Shown here: piece after piece, positions 46,042-56,316 of the stretch
How the letters are laid out: every line of letters starts with the position of its first letter
How positions within the stretch are numbered: the first letter of the stretch is position 1
Origin: Lichina pygmaea
Taxonomy: Eukaryota > Ascomycota > Lichinomycetes > Lichinales > Lichinaceae
Direction of reading: 5' to 3'
Assembly: GCA_963422465.1 (NCBI GenBank)
Contig: OY730175.1
Coordinates: forward strand, 2,418,001 to 2,482,000
Length of the DNA stretch: 64,000 nucleotides
Notes under the pieces: generated by a model
Told to the model about the DNA's origin: nothing
Seen by the model: only the letters and a program-made list of their open reading frames with translations
Databases searched by the model: none
Position numbers and translations under genes: made by a program

Positions 46042-49000
46042 TCATCGCGAATTCGGTGCAGCTCCAGACTCGGCATCCCCGACGTCTGCGCTATATCCTT
46101 CTGCCCGATTGCGTCTCAGTCTACGCCACTGCCTCTTCGATCCCACCGGACCTCTCTGCATGTCGAATGCAGTCCCCTGCCGTGACGCAGAGAATGCATT
46201 GGGATTGGCAGCAGCGTCTGGTACCTGGCCACGCTGGCTTGCTGGCTCAGTCTTCCGTCGGCCATAGCGACGCTGCTGGTGTTTCTCGCAGGCAAACCTG
46301 AATCCAAGCCAGACGAAAGGTAGCTCGAAGGCGCTAGTGCTGCGAGACTCAGGGTGGGCCTGCCCGTTAGACGCTCCCCAGGATTGCCGACGATATCCAG
46401 CCTCGCGTGGCTTGTCGCGTGGGAGGTGTTGCGCGCTCTGGCCCATGCGCTCGTGCCGGTTCTCAAAGGTACTGTCCGGCCTGTGGCTGAACCTCAACAG
46501 ATAGTAGCCGAGAAGTGCGACGTACTCGAACGCGATGAGAACCACCCAAAATGGTAGCAGCAGCATGCGTACACCAATCATCGTCAGGATTGCCATTCTC
46601 TTCACGAGAACCAGCAGGACCGTCGACCAAGAAGTATCGTCGGAGCGGAGGAAGATTGTTCCCTTGTCGGCGGCCTCTTTAACCTCCTTTACTCTCTTTG
46701 CTCGCGAAAGCGGACCTCCTGCACCCTCACCGACTGCCATCGGCATCTCGAATCCAAGCAGCATGCGGAGATTGATTTCCCCTTTGCCAAGTCGTCTTAG
46801 GAGCCGGATATTCGTCTCTATCTCATAGACCGGGAGGAAGACAAGAACACTCTCGATCAGAAACAAGATGTAGAGCCAGTGACTGCTCTCTCTATCCTGT
46901 CTCTGCACTGGGGTCTGTCGGCCTGCGCTATCCAAGTGCAGAGCTCTCGCTGTCTCTCGCCAATCTTCTCGATGATGAGCCTTCATGGCATTCCGCATAC
47001 TCGACGTTGCATGTGAGGCAAAGTCTTCGAGGAATTGAGTGATGCTCCGCAGGTTAGAAATCAAGAGTAAGGTGAATATGGTGACTGCCGGTAGGCTGAT
47101 TGCGAACGCCGTCATTGTAATATTGGGAGGGAGAATGATATCCATCCCGAAAATACCCTACGAGACGGCAGATATTAGTGAGCTTGGAACTGAAAGCTAC
47201 CGAGCGAAGAAAACACACTTACTGTACAGAACGATAGCGGCAGGTACAGAAGAGTGACCCACGTCAGAAGCCGAATGTTATCGCCTTGACGAACTGTAGT
47301 GCGATTGTCGAACAGGGAAGATGCGCCGAAGAGCTAACTTTGTCAGATGAGAAGTGTCAAGTAGGGAAAGACCACTAACGCCATCTCGAAGATCACGGAC
47401 TTCCTCGCTCTTCTTCTGCACCCAGCTCAGTTTCTCGCGGAGCTTGTCGATGGCAATTTCAATAGACCTCGTAGCTGACTCCCAGTCGTCAGGATTCATC
47501 CGGTGGTCGTTGAGTCGGTATAGAGCATCCGCTCGGAAATACTCCCAGTTTTGGATCGTCTCCGTGAGAGTTTCCTTTGAAAACGGAGTAGTGTCAGCTG
47601 TAGCGCAATCAAGCAGAGCCATGGCCGACATAGTGGCACGGAATGATCGTCAGGAATACATCTGAGACATCAACTGAACCGAAGCATGAGGACGCTTATC
47701 GAAGGATTCGACCACCACGACGAATGCCCACTAGCCCCGTGGTCCTCGAACGTCCTTTCGCGCTTACCTCAAACAACTTGTAGGCTTGGAGGGCCCAGAA
47801 ATAGGTCCTGGACCTTGAAAATTGCGTGTCATCAGACAAGAGATCTGTATCAACTTAATTCACGCGTACATGTAATCAGTGCCGTGCTCACCAGACTTAC
47901 CAGGATTCTCTGCCTTGAAGACTATCTGAGACTATCGAACGGTTAGATCCATATGCGTGAGCCGTGATTTCCTAGAATCTGGTATCCTTACCGGAGAGTC
48001 GACCTGCTTATCGACTGCTTCGATTGCATTCTGCCACCGCCAGCGCACATGATGGAGGTTTGACATGATCCACGACAGAAAGAGAACAGAAGGCGAATAA
48101 TCTCTGATGCTCGAGCCCTCGGCGTTTACGAAGCCTCCGATTGCTTTGGATCCCTTGACGTAAGGGCCAGTGAAGTACCTCTCGGCGAGCTGATAGCAGG
48201 TATACACGTCATATCCACATCCGATCAGGACAATCGAGAGCTGTTCCTGGTAGATGTATCGACTGCGCTCGGTGATGCCTGGTCCGAACTGCGCAGCCTT
48301 TCGAAGGCCGCGGAAGTCCGTGACCGCGAGCTGCGGGTCCATGAAGCTCTGCGGGACAAAGTAAAATGCGAAATGGTACTCGAACAGGAATGAATTCGAG
48401 TTCTAGGTACCTGTTAGCAGCGGACAGAAGGCGGCCGGGAAGTCGCACCCACAGACATACCTCGCTGCGAAGGCTCAAGAGACTAACCTGGCCCCAGTTG
48501 GAGAAACTGAGATATCTCTCCAGGAACGGTGCGATGTACGATAGGATCAACCTTTGAAGGCGTCAGTCTGGGTGGCCACCTCAGGCGGCGCAAGACATGA
48601 AGTACGGTACCTCGGAGTGGATCCCAGTATGATGGTCGCGATCATGGGAGACATATCCGTGATTCGCACCATTCGAGATGCGACCGAGCGGGTGGTCGAA
48701 CCCGTTCTCCCGGGCCGCGATTTGACGGCAGCCCACAGGGACTCAGGATCCAGGGTGTTCCCGTTGGACTGCCATCTCGACAGGGTGCCAAGGGCGTCAA
48801 AGTCTTCGTGCTTGACCTTCGAGCGCGACGCTTCCTTCTCGGAAGCGGCCAAGAGGAAGCTTGAGAGCCTTGGATAAGCGGCACGGTATGACCAGCGATT
48901 CCACAGCCGATGGGGGGACAGTTGATGCGACAGCGACATGTCGTTTTGCCAGGCGAAAGCCCTGCCCAGGTTTTCCTCGTCGCTGGCGACGCGGTAGGTG

Positions 49001-49056
49001 AGGATCTCTTCCTGCCATCGCCGCTTGTATTCCGCATTCCTCTTTTCGACGGACAT
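46042..49056 (-). CDS. CorA-like membrane protein with GMD in place of GMN
   Basis: This is a large diverged fungal CorA-like protein. Eight exons (48611-49056, 48461-48551, 47992-48402, 47897-47925, 47768-47813, 47380-47574, 47223-47333, 46042-47157) join in frame to 814 residues. The N-terminal soluble part has LRSENSNSFLFEYHFAFYF and RTYFWALQAYKLFE. A coiled segment (IDKLREKLSWVQKKSEEV) leads to TM1, TWVTLLYLPLSFCTGIFGMD, in which GMD replaces the CorA GMN signature. TM2 is TAFAISLPAVTIFTLLLI. Unusually, two further hydrophobic stretches follow (YILFLIESVLVFLPVY and PFWVVLIAFEYVALLGYYLL), then a basic tail. The donor of the small fourth exon (GTCTGG) is weak and that boundary is the least certain. 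The G-M-D triplet spans no ambiguous base but lies just after a splice acceptor. Function is unknown; ion transport cannot be assumed. Confidence 0.78.
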
Positions 49057-49545
49057 TGCTCGTCGCTGAGATACCGAGCTGTCGCCGTAGCCAGCGACTC
49101 CGGCTCAGCCCATTTATGCCGGTGAACGGCTGTCTCACGATCCGGCAAGAAGTCTACAGTACGTCCTATGCACCTTCTGCGCAGTGTACGGAGTACGGAG
49201 GTACTCAGCGTGTCAGATAGTGGCATCGCCGGCTACAATCGGGACCAGATGCAAGGTCAATTAAACCACGCACTCTGAGAGATGATCGGCATCGAGTGGT
49301 ATAGAAGTCTTCGTGTTCTTCGTGGCGAAATCCATACCTGAAGAAAATTCATATACGTACCGGTACGGTATAAGGTGAGGTAGATGCAGAAGCTTACAAC
49401 TACAGGGGCCCAATCGACTGACGAATAGCCAAGGGCTACCTGGGCCGCTGGACCAGCGACGGTTGACGTCGTAGCTGTCCTGGGCATTCCGGGAAGCAAC
49501 AGTGTCTCCAACACACCCTGCGGGTTCTGGTGAGTGGTGGCCGAA
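49057..49545. promoter_or_regulatory. Intergenic, CorA-like gene 2 upstream region
   Basis: No gene is recognised. GTACGGAGTACGGAGGTAC-type repeats lie about 110-150 bp upstream of the CorA-like start, and a second GTACCGGTACGG cluster lies near 49355-49372. Confidence 0.5.
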
Positions 49546-51321
49546 TCATGTAGAGACGAGGGCTTGTTGCTCCTCCTTGGTGAGGCCGAGGATGAAGAGA
49601 ATGTCCTGGAGGTTGCCGGTATTGAGATGAGCAGTAGACTGTACATTGTTCCAGAGGTGAGAGGGGTTGCATCAGTATTTTACGTGGTCGGGTTTCAGCT
49701 GGAGCGGCGATGTGACGGAGAGATGGGAGATGTTGCATGGTTGAGTGGTTGATTGACATCGATCCTACCGACAAGCAAGAAAGCCAGAAAGAAACATCGA
49801 AACGCACCTTGAGCTGAACAATAGGTTTCGCGTTGAAAGCTACCCCCAAGCCAGCCTTGTTGAGCATCAACAGGTCGTTGGCACCATCACCCACAGCGAA
49901 GACTTGTCTCAGCGGGACGCCTTCCGTAGAGGCGATCTCCTCGAGGAGCGCGGCCTTGCGCTTAGGGTCGACAATCGGCCCGGAGAGCTCGCCGGTAAGC
50001 TGAATGCCATCTTCGCTGACCGAGAGCTGTTTCACGAGATCAGCAGTAGTCAGGGTGGCGGGGGGATTGCCGCCCTCGGCAGTGCGCGGAGATCGCAACA
50101 CATCGACTACCGCGAGCATGGGAATCTGAAAGCTCACAGTGTTCGCAAATACGTAATCCAATCCCAGCTCCTTCTGCAGCCACTTGGCAAGTGGGATGAA
50201 GCCTCCGCTGAGCAAGGCCAGCTTGTACCCGAGTCGCTTGAGCGCTCTGCAGAGCTCTCGCGCGCCACGTGTCAACGTGATGTTCGGTTTGATGCGCTCA
50301 AAGACATCGGCTGGTGTGCCCTTGAGAAGGGCGACTCTTGCTCGAAGGGACTCGGTGAAATCTAGTTCGCCGTTCATAGCCCTGGCAGTGATGGCCTGTC
50401 CGATCGTCTCAGCAAACATGGAAGTCGGATCTATCCGGTGAAAGATCTGCGCCGTACCGAAACTTGCTTCTCGAACCCGGCTACTTTGGCAATCTCGTCC
50501 ACGACCTCCTGTTGGATCAAGGTGCTGTCCATGTCGAAGACCGCGAGGCGTTTGTATCTCCGCCACAGATCGTCCCGCTGGATGACGACCTCTGTGTTCC
50601 ACTCCTGCTCGAACCGCCACACGCTCTCGTGCTTTCGCAGCTCATCCAGGGAAAGGTACTCCGGGTTCGGAGGCGGCGAGAAGGTGATCTCGACGACGCA
50701 GGGGTGGTCTTGCGAGTCCAGACAGCGGTGCGACGACGATATGCGCCGCCATGGGTATTGAAGGCCGTCCAGAATCTGCAGGAAATGGGTCAGGCAGATC
50801 TGCGTCACGTACGAGCCGTACAGATGATCCAAAGGCTCTGGTCCCGGCGCTGGAGGTTCCAGGGGGAACTTGTTCAGGTCCACCGTCGGCGCGGCACTGC
50901 CTGACGGCAAGGGCTGCGGGACCAGCTCCGACAGGCCACGCGCGCGGTCAGAGTCCGGATGGGGGTGTGGATGGGCTGGACTCTGGGCCCGGTAGAACAG
51001 CGTCGCCACCAACCTGTCCGGGTCGTCGGGCTTGGGCTGGCACAAGCGATGTGACAGAGCGTGGACAATACCGCTATCCTTGATCGTTGGAGGTGCTCGC
51101 CCAGGGATGGCTCCGGGCTGAGGATCAAAGGACGACCGTGCGACGGCGCTGCCGACGGCCGCCGTCCGAGCGTCCTCCAGGGGGATGGCCTTGTCCTTCT
51201 CGTTCTGCGGAGGCCGATACTGTTGTTGTTCTTCGATGAACGAGCCGCCTCGAAATAAGTTCTGGCCCATCGTCGGCCGCTTTGGCCGGAGCGCCGGACG
51301 GGCCTCGGCAGCTGCAGGCAT
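49546..51321 (-). CDS. SER2: Phosphoserine phosphatase
   Basis: This cytosolic HAD enzyme performs the last step of serine synthesis from 3-phosphoglycerate, hydrolysing O-phosphoserine. Four exons (50458-51321, 50138-50395, 49808-50026, 49546-49638) join in phase 0 throughout to 477 residues. Motif I is LAVFDMDSTLIQQEVVDEIA (nucleophile Asp near 263 in DxDST). The substrate-binding Arg/Glu cap follows (ARAMNGELDFTESLRARV). Motif II is KLALLSGGF, motif III the Lys in IVDPKRKAALLEE, and motif IV AVGDGANDLLML. The C-terminal helix NLQDILFILGLTKEE ends the protein as in yeast Ser2. The N-terminal half (HPHPHPDSD, CVVEITFSPP) is the fungal extension, probably with a degraded ACT-like fold (inference). 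The chosen ATG (MPAAAEARP) is the first sensible start; the frame is open upstream. Confidence 0.95.
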
Positions 51322-52559
51322 GGCTAGCCGTCTCAGGGAGGGAGGGGGGGTTTGGACACAAAAATATATTGGTGGTGTAGTTGCAGCTGTCGTCCACTGG
51401 TATGTGGTCACATCAAGACAGAGCAAATATCGTCACGGCAGAACTGGGTAAGGGAGGGGGGTTTGATTGTCAGTCACTTGAGCCAAGCGCGCCACAGCGT
51501 TATCATATCGTGTTGGATACGGCGGCTTTCACGGCTACGGCGGACTCAAGTTCACACTCCGATAAAACCCCGCAGCCCCCAACATCCGACGATGGACACC
51601 GTTATTGATAACAGTCTTCGGTGTGCAGAGGAGCAAGTTCGTATGTACCGTATGATCAAGTCTCACCCGATCATCATTCAGGAAACAGTCTACAGTACGG
51701 TACCGTAGTAGATTTCTAGCCGTGATGAATCTTGACAGTTTCAGAGTATCCTCCTTGTGGCCATGCCCACTGGTCTAAATTGTGAGAGTGAAAAGTCTCA
51801 GGAGGGACGACACAGGCGCTGCGGCTACCTTATAGCCTGGAAGAGAACTGTGCCTCTGGTGGATTGTTTATAGGGTGACAGCACCATCGTAGGTTGTCGG
51901 AAGCCTTCATCCTGGAGATACTCTGACTACTGGCAACAATCACGAGAGGAGATCAATAATCGCCGAGGAAGTCTACGAGTATCATTCTGCCGAGCGTCGA
52001 ACAGCGTGACGGTAGCTTGGAGAAGTCAGTGGACATTTGTGATACTCAGATTTGTCCCTCAGCATGTCCATTCTCTCAACCCTTCTCTTCTTTTGCCTCT
52101 TCTTTTGCCTCTTCTGTGGTTTGGGTCTGTTTCACGCTCTGCTGTTTCTTGAGTGAGGACACCTACTTCGAAAATTTTGCAGGTGTGCCCTGTACAGGGG
52201 TTGTTGGTTAAGTATCATCTGTTTGACGTTGATCCTGCATGGTGCCACCGTTGATCCTGCATGATGCCGCTATCCCGGCATGGATCCGCTTCGTGCCTTC
52301 TAGAGCCTTCTTCGCTCTAAGGCAGACAACAGCTTTTGTGTCTACATATAGTTGATTAGTTAGTTCTCCCTAATCAATCTATCAGTCGTCGCTCGTCTTT
52401 TCTTCTCCCTGCTGCTCGCGACAGCGTTCCTAGTCGGACATCATCTTGTTTGTTTAGTGTACATCGCTACTTTCTTTCCTGCAACAAGCATCTATTCTTT
52501 CCTGCGGTACAAGAGCTCGGAGAGAAGATATTCTTTGTTGTTTCCTCCAGATCTCCTGG
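51322..52559. promoter_or_regulatory. Intergenic, SER2 upstream region
   Basis: No gene is recognised. A GTACGGTACCGTAG palindromic stretch lies at about 51694-51708. Further right the DNA becomes more A/T-rich, with a short TCTTTTGCCTCT duplication near 52085-52115. Confidence 0.5.
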
Positions 52560-53031
52560 CAGTTGGTACAACTACCCTTCAGCATAGCAGCCATTCTGGT
52601 ACAAATGCTGGAAGGGGCCTGCCCTCTGTTCACAACTGTCACATGGGCGTGTTGCCGAGCTCCTCCCGAGTGGATCCCAGTGCAGCCTCATGGTCGACTG
52701 CTCTTTTCGTACTCCCCCTCTGGTCTGGTCGAACCTGCACCTCTCACTTTTTCTCCATCCCCTTGAGTACTGTCATATTCCTGGACAGCTTTCCCTCCAC
52801 CTTCTCAATGCTCTCATCGATAGAGGCACTGGGGGGTTTGCCGGCGGGGCGATCGGGGTCTGGGTTGAGGCCGTCGGAGCTGCACTGGCCGAGGTCGGGG
52901 TCTGAGCCATTGCTTTGAGCTGTAGCGGAAAGCTGGAATTGGGGCTGGCGTGGCGGTCGGTGAGGCTGCAGTATCATGTTTCTGGTAAGCTGGCCCTCCC
53001 AGCTTCGCCGGATACTGCTTGTAGGAGGCAT
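52560..53031 (-). pseudogene. Diverged copy of the neighbouring Cys-rich gene
   Basis: Minus-strand translation gives PCDSCEQRAGPFQH, matching PCDSCEQGTGLFQHC of the next feature. Both copies also share an upstream segment of the type LSRNMTVLKGMEK and the spacing between the two. After FQH the frame loses the next Cys and soon meets a stop, and the segment linking the two parts is in another frame. It looks like a decayed tandem duplicate about 750 bp from its partner. Confidence 0.5.
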
Positions 53032-53204
53032 CTAATGTCTTGCACTCCTTGACATGCTCCGGGGGGCTCCCAGATCTGCTAGGCGCTCTTGTAGCCCTTC
53101 AATTGAACCCTGTACTTCACCCTGCGCCTGTCATCCTCTGTTGATGATGTTTAACTGAAGGGTGTTAACATGATCATCTCGGAGCGGATGGGCTATTTTC
53201 TGCT

Positions 53205-53786
53205 CTATGAGACCATGCTTGACGCCGTCGTCTGGACACGAGGCTGGTATTTTGCTCCAGACAGACTGAGCAGCCGGAGTCGGCGACATTGTTCGTTCTG
53301 ACAGGGCATCGAGGACAAGAAGTCGCGGTACCGAGGATGTGATTTGATGCAGTGCTGGAAGAGGCCCGTCCCCTGTTCGCAACTGTCGCACGGGTGTCGC
53401 CAATGTCCCCCGGGTGTATCCCAGTTCTGCCTCATGATTGACTGCCTTCTTTCGTACTCCACCATCTGGTCTGGCCGAGATTCCACCTTCCGCTCTTTCT
53501 CCATCCTCTCCAGCACTGTCAGGTTTCTGGATGGCATCTCCTCCAGCTCTTCAGCCCTCTCATTGATGAAGGTGCTTGGGGGAGGGGGAGGGGGGGGTGG
53601 ATGGTTGGTGGTGGTGGTGGTGGTGGTGGTGGTGGTGGTGGTGGTGGTGGTAGCGACCTTGACCTTGACGGCAGGAATCGGGGCCTGGGCTGTGGCCTGC
53701 GGGACTAGCGGTAGGAACAGTAAGTCGGGGCTGTGCTGGTGTTTTTGCGGCTCCAGCGCTGTCTTCGGGGCTGTATTCATCACCAT
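53205..53786 (-). CDS. Small Cys-rich (zinc-finger-like) protein
   Basis: An open frame of 193 codons encodes a low-complexity N-terminal half with poly-Thr and poly-Pro runs, then a helical segment (FINERAEELEEMPSRNLTVL, ERMEKERKVESRPDQMVEY). A Cys cluster follows: PCDSCEQGTGLFQHC, then MPCQNEQCRRL. The pattern CxxCxxGxGxFxxC...CxxxxC resembles short metal-binding modules common in repeat-associated fungal proteins, which I know only as an unnamed type. Poly-Thr is encoded by a long GGT/ACC microsatellite. Function is unknown. A degraded duplicate lies immediately downstream. The gene may itself be a relic, since codon use is unlike its housekeeping neighbours. Confidence 0.45.
   Translation of the reverse strand: MVMNTAPKTALEPQKHQHSPDLLFLPLVPQATAQAPIPAVKVKVATTTTTTTTTTTTTTTNHPPPPPPPPSTFINERAEELEEMPSRNLTVLERMEKERKVESRPDQMVEYERRQSIMRQNWDTPGGHWRHPCDSCEQGTGLFQHCIKSHPRYRDFLSSMPCQNEQCRRLRLLSLSGAKYQPRVQTTASSMVS
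53606..53651. repeat. (GGT/ACC)n microsatellite
   Basis: An almost pure GGT repeat of about 15 units encodes the poly-Thr run of the Cys-rich frame on the minus strand. It adjoins a G-rich tract that encodes poly-Pro. Confidence 0.9.
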
Positions 53787-54589
53787 CGAGGTCAGGGCTG
53801 AAGTTGGGGAGTTGGTTTCTAGCTTCGGCGTCGCTTTTTCGATCGTTACAACCCAAAGACGCTGGGGATGCGCCTGTATCCAGTAAGAGACGATGAAATC
53901 CTCAATACTTTGGCAGTGGAATCGTACTATTAGAGGGGCTAGGATAGTCTTTGCTTTGCCTCTCCAATGGACGAATAGTAAGAGGTGCCAACACCAACCG
54001 ATCAGTGTCAGCTGAATTGACTTCGGAGTTGTTCCTATAGCACATTGAACTGTTCAGCCAGCTTTGGGATGATGTACTTCTCACGCGTAGGGACAGAACC
54101 TATGGCCACTTGGATTCGAGCCTTGACTTCAAACGTACGAACCAGCCACGGTGCAGTGGAATAATGATGAGTCGAGATCGATTCTATCTGAAACGAAAAT
54201 CAGCTGAATCTGTCGTTGAGCTGGTAGACACCCCGCCGGCAGGAGAGGTGCCCCTACCGTTACCGAAGGACGGAGGGGAGGAATTACCCCCTTCAGCACG
54301 GGTAATCCGTGAATCAACTCTTACCAATTCGCGAGGGTTTGCCTCGATCTTGTGCGTTGTAGTGGAGGACTGCTGTAGTAGACCTCAGCGTGACCAGTCT
54401 TCGTGGAGACGCTGCACGAGATGTACGCTGTGGTTTTGAATAGAAAAAGTTGGTTTCAAAGTAAACGACATACATACGTACAGCTCGGAGGGAGCAGGGA
54501 GGAATTGGGACAGGTTACGTGACAAGTGAGCAGCATACAATGCAGCTCGCCGCAGGGCGCATACGCGGCGAGCGTGACTATATGCAGCT
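53787..54589. other. Intergenic between Cys-rich gene and chromovirus fossil
   Basis: No gene is recognised. The stretch beyond the fossil's 3' side (leftward) was inspected for a long terminal repeat and none could be identified. Confidence 0.4.
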
Positions 54590-55170
54590 CACCGGACACT
54601 CTCTATTAAAGAGATGGAAGCTGAGGGTGAGGACCTGACTGCGTCAGCCATAGATACCTTTGTCCTCCAAGCAGATCTCTTGGCGCTGTCTGCTGGTGGA
54701 ACTGTCGCAGAAGTTGCTGGCAGTTCTGGAGGTTCTTGACTGGTTCCCAGGTACTTTCCGTGTCTGGGTAGTCTTTCCACTTGACGAGATATCGTTGACC
54801 TCTTTTCTCCAGGAGTTATTCAACTTCAAACTCCTGTGGTTCCTCTGGCTGGTAATGAAAGGTTTCCTGCAAGGGTGTGTTTGGGTCGGCTGGTTCAATC
54901 ATTGAGATATGGAAGTTTGGATGCACCAACCACACCGGAGGTCGGAGATCGATCATTCTTGGCTTATCCTCGACGTCTTCCTTACAGAGACGCCGTGCCC
55001 ATAGGGTTGTTGCTGGCAGGGGAAGCAATCTAGACTGCCTTGCGACTGGATAAGCAGTCACTCGACAACCCAAGCCTCTCGGTGGGAGGCGGAAGCGAGG
55101 TGCCCAGCCGGAGAGCGAACAAGAACAGAATGTTCTGACGTCATCAGGAATCGTCACGGCTCCTTTTTCT
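54590..55170 (-). mobile_element. Ty3/gypsy chromovirus fossil (integrase end plus chromodomain)
   Basis: This is a broken fragment of a Ty3/gypsy LTR retrotransposon of the chromovirus group. Minus-strand translation shows the segment before the chromodomain (HPNFHISMIEPADP) and a chromodomain core (QRYLVKWKDYPDTEST, then WEPVK). The rest of the polyprotein and both LTRs are not seen. It carries several breaks, so it looks old rather than recently active. Confidence 0.85.
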
Positions 55171-56254
55171 CTGCTGCTGCCGTCGATCCATCGTGAGGCC
55201 GTTGAAAAATTCGGCTGGTCTGGGCTGCAGGGGCCACCGGGGGCGTGTGGTGTTTGTTCGAGATGTGTGACTGTCGTATCTTGTCTGTCCCAGATTGCGC
55301 GACTTCGGTTCCCCGTACCTACTGGTACGCGGTGGTGGCAGTCACGGCGGTGTCACACCTTATCATATCGTTCGCTGTGCGTATGTAGTTCCGGTCGTAC
55401 GAGTATGTACGAGTACTCGTAGACTCGCTTCGGCCAGTTGTGACGATGTCGAGATCGTGGCGTGCATGGCAGCTTCTGCCATGCACGCCACACTTACCAA
55501 CATGTCAACAAGGATGCTTGCGTGCAACGATCATCCAAGCCATCGGCAGTTTTTGTATGGTCCGAAAGCCTCTACTCCCGGACAAACCTTCCGGTTTGGA
55601 TGATGACTGCATATCAACTGTCCTGCCCATCGACCCTTGTTGCTATTGTCGATTTCAGCATCATTGACAAAGCGGCAGCATGCAAGAGGTGTTCCACGCC
55701 GCTCTGAGAAGAGCCGCATCAATGGAGTAATCGACATTGTCGACCTCTCCACTCTCGGCCCTGCTGTATGATTCCTACTACTGCACAACAAAAAAAAAAA
55801 AAAAAAAAAAAAAAAATTCCGCTGCAGACTGCCACTCATACGGTTGCCGCAGCCGTGTTGATGAGCTTGTTTCGGCATCATTCGTGGTGTGTGAAAGTTC
55901 AGGTTGTGGTGTCGACTCAATACCTGCTGTACTCTCGTACGGTACTTGAGGGTGCGGGGTGATAGATACATCATGCTCGCAAAAAACAGCTCAAATCTGG
56001 CGATTCCAACAGACGTGGCTTGTTGTTCGGTCATGAAAGAAGATCACCACTCGCCACGACCGCTCGTCCTCTCGAGCGTCCGGAGGTCCACTGCAGCTGT
56101 GTTGACAGGACTACGGAAGTACGTAACGTACCTACAGTACATTACACGACAGGCAATAGCCGACAAGTCATCCCTGTCCCCTTCCCGTCCTCGAGCTCGT
56201 AACTTACTCCGTTCTGCCGCCGGAGCTGTGCCGTTGCGAGCTAGGATTAGGCCA
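55171..56254. other. Intergenic with A27 run and hairpin
   Basis: No gene is recognised. The stretch includes a 27-nt A run (55790-55816), possibly a retroposed tail on a decayed element, and the perfect hairpin described separately. Confidence 0.45.
55457..55491. repeat. Perfect 16-bp inverted repeat, 3-nt loop
   Basis: The arms gtggcgtgcatggcag and ctgccatgcacgccac are perfect reverse complements separated by ctt. Such a hairpin is unlikely by chance. It is not in a recognised gene. Confidence 0.95.
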
Positions 56255-56316
56255 CAGCAGAGCAGAGCAGAGCAGAGCAGAGCAGAGCAGAGCAGAGCAG
56301 AGCAGAGCAGAGCAGA
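56255..56316. repeat. (AGAGC)n pentanucleotide array
   Basis: About twelve nearly perfect units of GAGCA lie in non-coding DNA, with no unit variation visible. Confidence 0.95.

Noticed and set aside
26536-51321. Secondary-metabolite cluster
   Set aside because: The hydrolase, protease and phosphatases are unrelated, and no polyketide synthase, NRPS, terpene cyclase or pathway regulator is present.
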